Notes: a model not told the origin generated them from the sequence alone. Numbered from the stretch's first letter, positions 25,318 to 36,668 are shown. The stretch: DNA of 64,000 nucleotides from Hexactinellida sp. DTS-2022 (GCA_028753945.1 JAPNXP010000009.1:1984001-2048000), one strand, 5' to 3'. Translations and numbers: made by a program.

Positions 25318-26656
25318 ATTCACTGATTACCTCGTAGTCGTAGATATTAATTAATTAAAACTATATAATTAGAAAACCAAAGGATTCCCTTTATTAGTTA
25401 ATGATTAATTGTCTTATGCGGAATGTTATCCAGGTTTAGAAGCGATCCAATTAATTACATCGATAGAAGCAAAGAAGAATAAAATTATCTCGGGCTCTTA
25501 TAGCGCAAAAAATTGCGATTCTCATTTCTACAGGCAATAAACAAACATTTCTACAGCCACCTTCTCTACTTAAATAGTGAAGATTTTCAACAACATTTAT
25601 GTTGGACAGTGTGACATAGCGGTGTGTGGTCCGCGAGAGCTTATGATCAGTCACTCCCAGGAGGACTAGGAGCTGCTGGAGCTGTGTAGACAGCGAGAGA
25701 GAGCAGGCCTAGTTGTGTCGCGACGATGGAAGAAGACCATCTGGACGAGGTCGGATACAGCGGTCTTAGTGAGCGTACCGTGGGTAGAGGACTGGACCGT
25801 CCTCCTGATGAGGCCTATGGAGGGCCGAAACCCTAGAGTGGTGGCGACACCACTTGGACCACTTGAGCTGTCAATGGTGGCAGCTTGATACAGAAAGGTC
25901 CCAAAGCTTCTCATGACAACAGTTATAAAGTGGTAAGTTCTATTCTTAAATGTACATGTGGATGATTTATAAATATTTGTGTAAAGATTTATCCTATAGT
26001 TCTTTAAAGGAAGGCAAATACAAAAAGGAATTGATCTATCCCAAAGCAGTCGGAATTGATAACAGCTACAGTAGTCTCCCAAAACGGACACTCCGAGAAG
26101 CGGACAACACATTTAAAACGGACAAACCTCCTGGAACGGAATGAATTTACCATGCATGTAATTAATACTTCAGCCGTCTCCGAGAAGTGGACATCTCCAG
26201 AGTCCAAAGAACAAAGGCCATTTCCCCAACATGTCCGTTATTCGGACGGTAAACACATATTATTTTAATGAGATACCTGGATGCCATTCTCTCTTCTTGG
26301 AATTGGATAAGTAAGATCAATCCAAAAAGCAGTGGGAATTGATACAAGCACACATTGTGGATGCCATTCTTCTTGCATTTGTTAATAATTATATAATTAT
26401 CACTACCATTATTTCAACCAGAATAATTCATTGTTTACTTATTCTGTTTGCATTCCAATCTGATGTCTTAGTTATATAGTTGCAATTACAATTTACTATT
26501 ATTAGTTGAAACTCAATACTACAATGGGAACTAAGATAAGCGAATGAATTGTGTTACATTACGTAGATAGTATATATGATATCACTAATATTGATGTTAT
26601 GATGAAATAAAGATAGGCTTAGCTAAAATAATGAGATCGAAATTAAAACATTTTGG
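25318..26656 (+). other. 3' part of the transposon, no second gene confirmed
   Basis: A possible polyadenylation signal AATAAA lies at 25536. The hammerhead match follows at 25782-25833. Near 26070-26250 there are AACGGACA/CGAGAAG repeats like those of pogo-type MITEs. A minus-strand 148-codon frame at 25666-26112 overlaps the ribozyme and shows no recognisable domain; it is not taken as a gene. Confidence 0.5.
25782..25833 (+). ncRNA. Hammerhead ribozyme, type III layout
   Basis: All conserved core positions are present in order. Stem III is GGGT (25782-25785) with ACCC (25830-25833), 4 bp. The cleavage triplet is GTA, with cutting predicted after A25786. Stem I is GAGGAC/GTCCTC, 6 bp, with loop TGGACC. 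The core CTGATGA is at 25805-25811. Stem II is GGCC/GGCC, 4 bp, with loop TATGGAG. GAAA is at 25827-25830. Stem III carries the free ends, which defines type III. It is on the transposase strand, 465 nt after the stop codon, so it could cut a read-through transcript. The match is by sequence; activity is untested. It could belong to a small element nested in the transposon. Confidence 0.8.
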
Positions 26657-27366
26657 AGAAATTAAAAAAATTCTGAAAGAAATGACTAGCGACCCCTGTT
26701 TTTTTTTCTGGGGATAGAATAATAATATATCAGAGAAAGTACCTGTAAAGTTTGAATCGATTCTGGTTCAATTTTATCTCGGAAAATTGAGCTCAAAGTT
26801 TGAAAAGATAAAACAATAAAAACAGAGATTTAAGCCATTTTTAAAGGACTTATTTATCTGTTATATAGGGAATATTCGGGAATCTAATGGCATTGAGGTA
26901 AACCTCCGTGTCTCTTCTAACGAATGATACCAAAATAAAATAGATTCAGGTTGATATTGGATAGGAATTGACACTTTGTACTAACCCTACTCAATGGACT
27001 TTCCAAAATTCTACTTCCACTCTTTTTCCCAACTTCAAGTTTGAATGTTCATAACTCCACAATTTTTGGGAAATTTTAAATGAAAATTAAATCACATAAA
27101 CCTCCAACTCTCCAAAGTATGGTAACAAATTTTCAGAATTGTAAACAAATTTTGAGAATGTGATTTTTGATGAGATACCAGTGCGGCTTTGTATGATAAA
27201 AATAACCAACTGAAAGTTAAAAAATTAAAAAATAAATAATATCACGGGAAACCTCCGTATCTCCTCTTTCGAACGAGACTAAATTTATTCAAATCTAATA
27301 ACTAGAAGTGAGTCAAATATTTGACTGAAGTGAGCCTGGTCGAATACTAAGCCAACTTCACAGTCA
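26657..27366 (-). repeat. Transposon terminal inverted repeat, right
   Basis: Inverted partner of 20233-20942; ends GCCAACTTCACAGTCA at 27366. Pairing stops two bases past AAATTAAAAAAATTC at 26657. Confidence 0.9.
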
Positions 27367-27377
27367 TAGGTAAACAA
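27367..27377. repeat. Target-site duplication, right copy (11 bp)
   Basis: TAGGTAAACAA, identical to 20222-20232. The arm sequence elsewhere contains TAGGTAAACAAG followed by TATGCTGAATACG, so this was the pre-existing arm sequence at the insertion point. Confidence 0.75.
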
Positions 27378-30267
27378 GTAAGCTGAATACGAATTTGACA
27401 CTCACAAATTTCTAATACAAATATTTATTGTTGTTATTGACAATATAGGTAAACAAGTTTGTGAAATATTAGAATTTACATAGAGATTAGACAGTTATTT
27501 TAAGTAATTGCATATGCTAAATACGAATTTAGAATTATCTACTTGCAAATAAGGGGTGTTTGTTGTTAAAGTTGGGGAATTAATGACTAAGAATAAGATT
27601 GAGATTTTAAATTATAAGTAAGTAAGCAAACAAGTATCATATTGTTACGTATATATATTAATATTGAAGACTTGACAAAATGAATACGAGTCCTTTTGTA
27701 AGTTAATTATATTGCTGGTAAAGTGTAAATTATGCATGATAATAAATTTAGTGGAATAGTTAAGTATTCCCTAGCAAAAGCGAACGAGATTATAGGCTCG
27801 TAATAAATATTTATCCTAATCTACTCGCGAATTCAAACCATTTCACTCAAGCCACCAGTTTAATCTTCAATACATATAATTTTCAATACATTCACCATAA
27901 TAAGAACATACTAATTAATCGCTACACATTCTCAAATGAATGTTGAGTTTATTGATAAGCTGCTGTGTTGTTATTTGGTTTAATAGCTGGTCTTGCTGTT
28001 AAATCAGTTTATCAATATCACTAAGTTGAGAGTGTGTAGCGAGTAAATGAGTAATTACGTTCTATTTATGTAGTAAATGTGTTTAAATGTGCATCTATAA
28101 ATTAACAATACAAAGGCGTAGGCTCTGGTATGGTTGGTAGGGCCATGGACATACAAAAAATTGTCAATTGAATCACCAATGGGCATTGGCCTCCCAATGT
28201 CACCGTAATGGACTAACCTATGGGCCCTAGCCCTACTAATCCCATTCCGAGACTACGTCAAACTCCGTATGTGGGAATTCTCCGAATCTAAGATGTTGAC
28301 ATTTTTCAGACTACTTTCTCAATATTGGAAAAATAGTCTAAAAATAACAATTGTTATAATATGCAACCAGAGATGTGGCCAAATCCCTAGGCCTAGGGAA
28401 TTAGAGTTTTAAAGATTTTAAGATTAATCCCAGTCCATTCAGAATGGGATTGGGAATTAATCAGAAAATCTCAAACTCAAGGTCGGTGTGTGAATTAAGG
28501 AACTTCTAAATGATGTTATTTCCAAACTGCTCTGAATTGGTGAATGACAAATAGGACATGTTAATCCAAGTTCTTTAAATTTAATGCGGCAATCTACACC
28601 AATTTGCATGTCTACAGGGTCTGAAAAGTAATTCGTTTCTCGTACCTTCAAACATACATACAAATGTGTATTGTAATTTGTAATCATATTAATATAATTG
28701 ATATTCATTAATTATATAGAAGCTTCATTATAAAAAAACAATCGATAGAAACTAGCCAGGTTTTATAATACAAACGCCGATGATCGCTGTATAAGTAAAT
28801 TCATATTATACTTAGACAGGTGCGAAGTCAGCCCTAACTATAGTGGGTGTCAAGTGCGTAGGAGTAAGTGTAGCCAGCGACCCCAATGGATGGGAGCTCA
28901 GCAGAAAACCTCTTACACACTAAGAGGACTTGTTAAATGTTAATTCAGGAGCACTTTCTATAAAAAAGGTGCAATTTAACGACTGAAAAAAAATAGCACA
29001 GACTGCACAGTAACACATATTGACTGTGAAAACTAACTAATATGATTAAATTCTTGACTGAGCTTAGGACGTAATTGCATCTCTTACGAAAAAGAGCCTT
29101 AGTTATATTGATTATCTTTCTTTTGGATACAAACAACTTGTGACCTTCAGATGTTCTATATTTTGAACAGCGATTTTTATTTATATTGAGTCAAAGTAAA
29201 ATCCATGTTAATTTAAATATCAATTACTAAATAGCATTAATATATTTATTAATACGTATTCTATTATTAGCCAATATATCATGTTTAAATTAAACACAAT
29301 ATCTGAAAAGTAGATATACTATCAACAAATATTGTGTTGAGTGAAAACATAAATAAATTACAACTGTTATTGAATACTCACATTACGATAATTACTAAAC
29401 AGTCGGAGAAATGCCAGCATAAAACATAGAGACAAAGAAGTCGGAAAATTCTAAACATTTGATATTTGGAATTTTGGACAAATGCCGACATACGGAGTCC
29501 GACAAATGCAGGCCCCTAGTTACGGTAGTTTTGATCTCAAATAGAGATGCGTTTTTTTAATCTCCGAATTACTTTAATGTAATCCGGACAAACACACACA
29601 CACTCACAAATAACTATTGTGCTTTTATTATATAGATTATAGTGGTCTGCTTAAGCACTGCAGGATTTGGTAGCCCGCGAGACCATAGGCGGGCTAATAA
29701 TAGTGCAATCTTGAGGATAAGGTTATCCACCAGTTGTAATTCTGGTATTTCTAATAATTGTTTTGCTATCGCGTAACCCTCTTATTCAAGAGGTTTTGAT
29801 CCGGGGTCCCGGCTGTCTATTAACGGCCACCCCAAATAATATTATGAGGGGCGAAATGATACCTATTTTAATTTGAACATACAGACTAGACTCAATTCAC
29901 AGGTCTAGACTAAATTCGGTTAGCCGGGTGACCGCTTAATCGCTGCTAATATTGGTTAACTGTTACAGATTTAATTAAGTAGTTAACCGGTCTGTTAATC
30001 TAGTTAAATAATATCAATGTAATTGCGAATATAAAACACTAAATTATATAAATTTTGTTAGAATATGGTAATCTTAAAACTATGCATTTCCATACGTAGT
30101 AAATTCCTAAGAACCAAGCGTGGGGTTGTTAACCATTCTGAGGCTACAGGTATGATTCGTTTTGTTTATACTACAGTGTAGGACTCAAGTATTATGAAGT
30201 ATTACTCCATAAGTAGTACATTAACTAATACATTTCGCAATTTGGGCAAGTTAGAAACAGTGTAGTT

Positions 30268-30351
30268 GTTGCAGCGTGTACGCAAGATTAGTCCGCATGC
30301 ATGCACGCTAGCGTACATGCATGCGGATTAATCTTGCGTACACGCTGCAAC
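30268..30351. repeat. 84 bp perfect-ended snapback hairpin
   Basis: GTTGCAGCGTGTACGCAAGA at the left is matched exactly in inverted form at 30332-30351. The stem is ~36 bp with one mismatch and a short centre ACGCTAGCGT. Both arms hold GCATGCATG. No target duplication was found. Confidence 0.85.
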
Positions 30352-31468
30352 ATATTCATTGTGGTGATGAGAAATGGATTTATGATAATCTTTTCCAACA
30401 AAATTCAGATATTTTTAATTGTTTAAATGTATTTCCTCGCTAATCCCAACAGAGATATTCCGATTTTTAAAAATTCTGTTCCGATTAGTGAATTCGTTCG
30501 GATTAGTGAAGTAATACATTTTCTATTGGCCTCTATAACATGAGATTCCGATAATTTGGATCAAACTTGTTCATACCTTTTTAAACCAAACTAAACATGT
30601 AGTATACTACCTAAATAATTGTCTGAGACTTAATAATGTATAATTCCATCGTAATATACGTTGGATCTCCTGTTCGGACTAGAGAGATGTACTGTAAGAT
30701 AATTTCCAAATAATACTGCTGATTATCAACAGCCCGGCTAACTGGTTAACGAAATCTGTAACCGCTAACCGATATTTAATAGCAACAGTTAAGCGGTTAG
30801 CCAGCCGGTTAACAAATCTAACCTTGTATAAACAATAGTTAAGGGTGGGATTGGTTAATACGTACAAGTTTATCACTTCAGGTTACTTCTACACTGTTGT
30901 CACCAAAATATATCGTGTTACTATGGGTAATAAGATAAACAATTATTATATTCTGAAAAAAATGCGTGCAAATTCACACTTTTATCCAAAAAATTGTACT
31001 TCGAATTGTAATATTAACATATCGGTTAACTGATCACTAAAATCCGTAACAGTTAACCGGTATTAGCGGCGATTAACCGAATCCAGCCTTGATTTAATAT
31101 TTTCTGAAGACGAAATGTAGTAGTAGTAAGGAATAAAAGCAAAGCTGAACCTTACTAATTATGTAGTATAAATAATGTTCTACTGTGTTGATCAGCATGG
31201 GCGGTTAACCGTGGCGAGAAATTGAATTGTAACCGTAGCCCCAGAATTTACCATTGAATAAAATTTTGGTAACAGATACTCTCTCTCCCCTCCCCATGAC
31301 TTGAGGGTGGAGTCGACTCCTCCCTCCTGACGCTATACAGTATGTGGCTTAGAAATTAGTACGTATCTCAAGTGTACTAAGTGTCTCTTTAACAACATTT
31401 GCAAGTAGATAATTCTAAATTCGTATTTAGCATATGCGATTACTTAAAATAACTGTCTAATCTCTATG

Positions 31469-32705
31469 GGGTCTGACTGAATGGTGGAAAATGGTGGAAA
31501 ATGGTGGAAAACATCCGAGAGTGGTGGAAAATGGTGGAAAATGGTGGAAAACTACTTGACTGAATGGTGGAAAATGTTGGAAAATGGTGGAATTTCTGAA
31601 TTTTCGTTGAAATGACTGAATGGTGGAAAGTGGTGGAATTTCTAAAAATCGACTGAATGGTGGAAAATGGTGGAAAACGACTGAATGGTGGAAAATGGTG
31701 GAAAACGACTGAATGGTGGATAATGGTGGAAAACGACTGAATGGTGGATAATGGTGGAAAATGACTGAATGGTGGAAAATGGTGGAAAACGACTGAATGG
31801 TGGATAATGGTGGAAAACGCCTGAATGGTGGAAAATGGTGGAAAAACGGGGGCTGACTGAATAGTGGAATCTAGTGGAATCTTTGACTGAATAGTGGAAT
31901 CGAGTGGAATCTTTGACTGAATAGTGGAATCGAGTGGAATTTGATTAAATTGTTAAACACTACGTATATGCTATAAGCTACGTGTGTATCATATTACGTT
32001 AATTTTCGCCCATGTAAAATTGTTTGCAATGATTGAACTAGTGTTGTGCATGAAGTGACACAATAGGATTTATTAGTTAGGCTTTGTTACCATGTTATTT
32101 AGACACATCTTATTACATTATTTATCAACAATTCCTTATCAAATCCAGTTGGTATTCATTGGGCAGTTCAATAGAAATGATTAGTAAGAATACTAATATA
32201 GTATCATATTGTCCCACTTCATGCACAACACTAGTTCAATCATTGCAAACAATTTTACATGGGCGAAAATTAACGTAATATGATACACACGTAGCTTATA
32301 GCATATACGTAGTGTTTAACAATTTAATCAAATTCCACTCGATTCCACTATTCAGTCAAAGATTCCACTCGATTCCACTATTCAGTCAGCCCCCGTTTTT
32401 CCACCATTCAGGCGTTTTCCACCGTTTTCCACCATTCAGTCATTTTCCACCATTATCCACCATTCAGTCGTTTTCCACCATTATCCACCATTCAGTCGTT
32501 TTCCACCATTTTCCACCATTCAGTCGTTTTCCACCATTTTCCACCTTTCAGTCGATTTTTAGAAATTCCACCATTCAGTCATTTCGACGAAAATTCAGAA
32601 ATTCCACCATTTTCCACCATTCAGTCAAGTAGTTTTCCACCATTTTCCACCATTTTCCACCACTCTCGGATGTTTTCCACCATTTTCCACCATTCAGTCA
32701 GACCC
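31469..32705. mobile_element. 1.24 kb foldback element with TGGTGGAAAA repeats
   Basis: Ends GGGTCTGACTGAATGGTGG and its exact inverse. Arms of ~590 bp pair almost completely (31469-32060 with 32196-32705), leaving a ~140 bp loop. The outer arm halves are tandem GACTGAATGGTGG/AAAATGGTGGAAAAC units. Flanks ATCTCTATG (31460-31468) and ATCTCGATG (32706-32714) form a 9 bp duplication with one mismatch. The empty site ATCTCTATGTAAATTC is seen in the left giant arm near 19890. The 106-codon frame at 32312-32632 is repeat translation. Confidence 0.9.
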
Positions 32706-33026
32706 ATCTCGATGTAAATTCTAATATTTTACAAACTTGTTTACCTATATTGTCAATAACAACAATAAATATTTGTATTAGAAATTTGTGAGTGTCAAAT
32801 TCGTATTCAGCATACTTTGTTTACCTAGTATAAGTGAACGAATAACTGGATTAGATCTGGGATATAATCAATTTTTAACAACCCATAATATTTAGTTATA
32901 AATTTTATATAAGTATTATGACTCCATTTCGCCTGGTACTCAATCTCGCCTGACACTCGCAGGCGAAATTGAGTTTCAGGCGAAATTGAGACTCAATCTC
33001 GCCTGGTACTCAATTTCGCCTACAAC

Positions 33027-33730
33027 ACATATAAATTGAATATTCGGGTACTATTTATTGTTCCTGTTTAAATATTAAACAGGTCCAAAAGTGTGTCCAA
33101 AAAAATGTAATCAAAAATCGTGACCCCAGGTGCACATCTGTAATCCATGATACACATATCCTGAAAATTTGGGTTCTTAGTTAATTAAACTCTGTTCTGG
33201 GGAGAGAATACGGACTAATATACCAAACCACTAAGATAGAGAATTGATCAGAATAGGAACACATTTACAGTACATGTATATAATAATGTTCCATCCATCC
33301 TTAAGTCAGGAAAAACTGTTTTGAATGTCAAAAATCTACTAAAAAAGCGAAAATCATATGCTACCTGCAATGCACGATTAGTTAATTATAGGTTCCACAG
33401 TGAATCCACACTGACAACACATGTTATATTACTTGACAGTAATGGTTTACTTGGCAGTTGTGGTGTACTTAACATTTAACAGGCCAGATGGCTTCAATGC
33501 ATTGGGTCACAATTAGATGTATACAATAATTCAAAAATAATCGCATCGTATATATATTATGACTAATATGTACATATCGTTAAGAAATGTAGTAGCAAAG
33601 CCAGAAATATTTATAAAATCTGGGGTGGCGGACTATAGTCCGACACCCTGGTTCAGAATCTGGGGTGGCGCGCCACCCCACCCTGACGATGGCATCATCA
33701 CCTCAAGGTGTCAAGACCCATCTGTAGAGG
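33027..33730 (-). repeat. Inverted satellite copy
   Basis: Runs in the opposite orientation to the end arrays: AAATCGTGACCCCAGGTGCA near 33115 and CACCTCAAGGTGTCAAGACC at about 33700. The hairpin segment is missing. AGTCCGACACCC and GGGGTGGCGCGCCACCCC (a palindrome) near 33640-33680 are local insert sequence. Confidence 0.75.
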
Positions 33731-33784
33731 TGTTCCGTGGCATAAGGATCACTTGGAGATTTGTTTCTATCTTAAACCATAATT

Positions 33785-34150
33785 GATGTACGTATACTAA
33801 ATAATAGAGCGCTTCGCAAGCTAGGTCGCTTCGCGGCAAAGGTGTGAAATTTAGTGATTACGTCATCATGTGATAATGAGTTAGCATGTGTAATCTGGTG
33901 TGACCACCATGTCTGCATCATTATTGTGCATGTTCTGTTAAATTTTCTGATTTTATCTCTTATAGCCATAGGAGCGGGAATTATGTGCGATTAAGTGAAT
34001 TTTCAGGGTTCTCGAAATGTGACAATGACGTCATAACTTGTCGAGGTGTGAGAAATTTTGAGTGGAAACCTCAACTTGTTGGCGGGTGCCAAAAGTTACC
34101 CCTATATGCCTAAAATCCCATTTGGAAACCGTCCAGTTTCTTCAATCAAC
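33785..34150 (+). repeat. Dispersed repeat, copy A
   Basis: Shares AAATGTGACAATGACGTCAT, CAACTTGTTGGCGGGTGCC and GGAAACCGTCCA with 48536-48990, where it is inverted. Both have CGAAGCG motifs at one end (33820, 48920). A degraded piece is at 15130-15240. Confidence 0.7.
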
Positions 34151-34170
34151 TCGGAACATACAAACAAATA

Positions 34171-34354
34171 CAGGTAAACCTCCCAAAGCGGGCACCCATC
34201 GGGAGAATGATTTTGTGCCGCTTCTCGGAGGTTGCCGCTTGGGAGGTTGCTCGTAAGGTAAAACTCCCAAAGCGGCACCCATCGGGAGAATGATTTTGTG
34301 CCGCTTCTCGGAGGTTGCCGCTACTCGGAGGTGCCGCTTTGGGAGGTTTACCTG
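34171..34354. mobile_element. TA-flanked MITE (mariner/pogo-like)
   Basis: Ends CAGGTAAACCTCCCAAAGCG and its inverse, flanked by TA (34169-34170, 34355-34356). The interior contains two further copies of AAAGCGGCACCCATCGGGAG, showing an internal duplication. Confidence 0.8.
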
Positions 34355-34469
34355 TATATATGTTGCAGTGTAAGTGCGAATTTGGTGTATTTGCGAATAT
34401 ACCAAGTGCGATTACACTGGTGTAAGTGCGAGTCAATAGATCACTAATTGTAAAAGCACATTTGTTTGA

Positions 34470-34590
34470 CGATGTCATCATCACCTCAAGGTGTCAAGAC
34501 CCAATTGTATAGGTGGTACGTGACATAAGGATCACTTGATAAATTGGAAGTTTGTTTTTCTATCTTAAACCATCATTGAGATAATTAATG
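34470..34590 (-). repeat. Short inverted satellite fragment
   Basis: CATCACCTCAAGGTGTCAAG and GGTACGTGACATAAGGATC match the start block of the satellite in reverse. Interrupted at 34601 by the next foldback element. Confidence 0.7.
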
Positions 34591-35279
34591 TATTCTAAAT
34601 AGGGAAAATTCCAAAAAAACTCAAGTTTGTAAAAAATTTCCAAACATACTCAACTTTTTACTGATACTCAAATATAAAACTAGATCTTTCCGAATCTACT
34701 CAAGTTTTTCAGAATACGTAATTCCAATTCTGCTCAAGTTTTTTCAATAAATTCCAAATCTACTCAACTTTTCAGTAAATTCACAGATCAACTCAAGTTT
34801 AGAAAGGCTATATTTGGTCTATTTTATATATTAAATCACAATGTTTTTGTGTGTGTTTGTTTGTTTGTTCAGAATTGATTGAGGAACTGGTAAAAGCTAT
34901 AGACTTGAAATTTGGCAGGGGGTAGCGAATACTGTATGTACAAACAAGTTCAATATCTAAAAAATATTCACATCTTCCATCCCAAAAGGTGTCAAAACCT
35001 TTAGCCAATTAAATTCGAGGGATGTTCCAGTATTGATTAGCAGCTAGCATTCAATTAGTATAATTGAATGCTTTAGTGTCTATTAAATGTTAAGTGTGCA
35101 TTATAGAATACTGAGACTGTAATCTAATTGTTCGAGTGGAAGTTCAGGCGTCTAATCAGTTATTTGTGTTCTGTCTGTCTAGCCATACATTTCAAACAAT
35201 CCATTGTGTTATTTGATATCAAATTATTATCAATCAATACAATAAATTCTCCACATCCCAAAGTTAGGGGTCCACTGGT

Positions 35280-35869
35280 CAGGCCTGGGGTCAATTACTT
35301 TCAAATGTAATATATTACAATTACAATTACATAATTTTTCACCGTTACAATTACTATTACAATTACATTTCCAAATCTTGTCACATATTACAATTACAAT
35401 TACTTAATCTCCCCGTTACAATTACATTTCAATTACATTACCCAAGGTTGGATTTGGTGATAGTGTTAATAGAAAATGATAGAAGTTACGCTAGTGACTA
35501 AAAAGATTATGGAATGCAAAAATAGGAATGGATTGACATTATAATCAGGTTAAATAAGTAGATATGCTTTCTATATTTATAGTATACTCAATGTATCTGC
35601 TTATCACCTGTAGGAAATTAAAAACTATTCAACTTGGTTCAATGTATTTTTCACATCTTCCTAGTTCTTCTCTATATAATTTATTAGTCAAGATTCGAAG
35701 TAATAGAAAAGTAATATAGAATTACATATTACAATAACATCAATTACAATTACTATTACTATTACATCCTATTTGGAAAACACAATTACAATTACTATTA
35801 CTATTACTTTTCAAATTGTAATCGTTACTATTACAATTATAATTACATATTACTATTACCCCAGGCCTG
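35280..35869. mobile_element. hAT-type element with ATTACAATTACT repeats
   Basis: Ends CAGGCCTGGGGT and ACCCCAGGCCTG; 8 bp direct repeat CCACTGGT at 35272-35279 and 35870-35877. Subterminal sequence is many degenerate copies of ATTACAATTAC. Similar repeats occur near 53475-53560. Confidence 0.9.
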
Positions 35870-36207
35870 CCACTGGTACAGTTTCTTAGTGATATTTAAT
35901 TTTATATTTGGAGTTGGTATATTATTATACACGGACAGCTTTAATATCTAGAAAATTATCTGTTCAAATTTGCATAAATATCCCAATTATTTAATCTGTC
36001 CTTATAGAAACCTGTAGCTAGGATGAACGGATATAAATAGACAGCTAGGGGCCATTCATCAAGAACGACATTTAATTTGAAAAGGAACATGCTTGAAATA
36101 CAAGCGAGGGCCGTAGGCCCGAGTACAAGTTGCAAGGACGCGCGTAGAGCAGACGAGCAGATTGTACTAATAAATATTTTTTGTGGTTGGGATCTCCATA
36201 CTAGTTT

Positions 36208-36375
36208 CAATAATCCAATAAAACTTGAGTATATTTGGAATAATCCAATAAAACTTGAGAATATTTGGAATAATCCAATAAAACTTGAGTATATTTGGAA
36301 TAATCTTATAAAACTTGAGTATATTTGGAATAATCCGGTAAAACTTGAGTATATTTGGAAAACTTGAGTATATTT
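36208..36375 (+). repeat. ~36 bp tandem repeat inside the foldback
   Basis: Five or six copies of AATAATCCAATAAAACTTGA plus GTATATTTGG with few changes. The 96-codon frame through it is repetitive and not a gene. Confidence 0.85.
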
Positions 36376-36668
36376 ACAAATTAGTTGAGTATTGTTGAGT
36401 ATATTTGGAAATTTTTAAAAAACTTGAGTATTTTTGGAATTTTCCCATTCTAAATATGTATAAAATTAAAATACCATTTATTATTAAATATTTAATAAAT
36501 TTTCATTAATATCCACAGTGAATTTAGGCCAGGTAAATAAATTAATTGTTTATCATCCACATTTTTTTCACAATATACGGACGGCGACGGGATATTATTT
36601 TCTTTTTTAATTTCCATTAATATGCAAAAAACATCATCCTATGCCAAACAATAACTATTAATATTTAA

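Larger units (their letters stand above)
20233..27366 (+). mobile_element. 7.1 kb NOF/Mutator-like DNA transposon with OTU and 2A-like modules
   Basis: Defined by terminal inverted repeats starting TGACTGTGAAGTTGGC and an 11 bp direct repeat at both edges. It carries one two-exon transposase gene on the plus strand and, 3' of it, a hammerhead ribozyme match. It sits at the centre of the inverted arms 15991-20221 and 27378-33026. In Drosophila, NOF sits in the loop of FB foldback elements; the resemblance is structural and was not tested by alignment. The coding frame is intact, so the element may have been active recently. Confidence 0.8.
27378..33026. repeat. Right arm of the giant foldback (5.6 kb; ~4.4 kb without its insertion)
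   Basis: Inverted copy of 15991-20221. It contains a later 1.24 kb foldback insertion (31469-32705), and it lacks ~210 bp at its inner end that the left arm keeps at 20012-20221. The outer end carries the GGCGAAATTGAG cluster at 32930-33020. Open frames inside (for example 28457-28708, 30679-30876, 30845-31033) are short, unsupported by the other arm and not called as genes. Confidence 0.8.
34602..36446. mobile_element. 1.85 kb foldback element with 10 bp target duplication
   Basis: Terminal inverted repeat GGGAAAATTCCAAAAA with matching GGAATTTTCCC end. Subterminal ACTCAAGTTT motifs in the left arm pair with AAACTTGAGT units in the right arm. Flanked by ATTCTAAATA (34592-34601 and 36447-36456). 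A hAT-type element (35280-35869) is nested inside. A TATATATTAAA/GT-rich segment at 34825 resembles 12010 and 17820. No transposase seen. Confidence 0.8.

Noticed and set aside
25666..26112. 148-codon minus-strand frame downstream of the transposase
   Set aside because: It overlaps the hammerhead on the other strand, has no recognised domain and is not supported by splice or start context.
31480..31850. Regular spaced repeats that might suggest a CRISPR-like array
   Set aside because: Units are directly tandem, have no unique spacers, and form one arm of a foldback element in an animal-type genome.
32312..32632. 106-codon frame rich in Phe, Pro and Ser
   Set aside because: It is a translation of the tandem TTTTCCACCATTC units in a foldback arm.
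36077..36367. 96-codon frame with repeated NPIKLEYIWN
   Set aside because: Coding appearance comes from the tandem repeat inside the foldback element.
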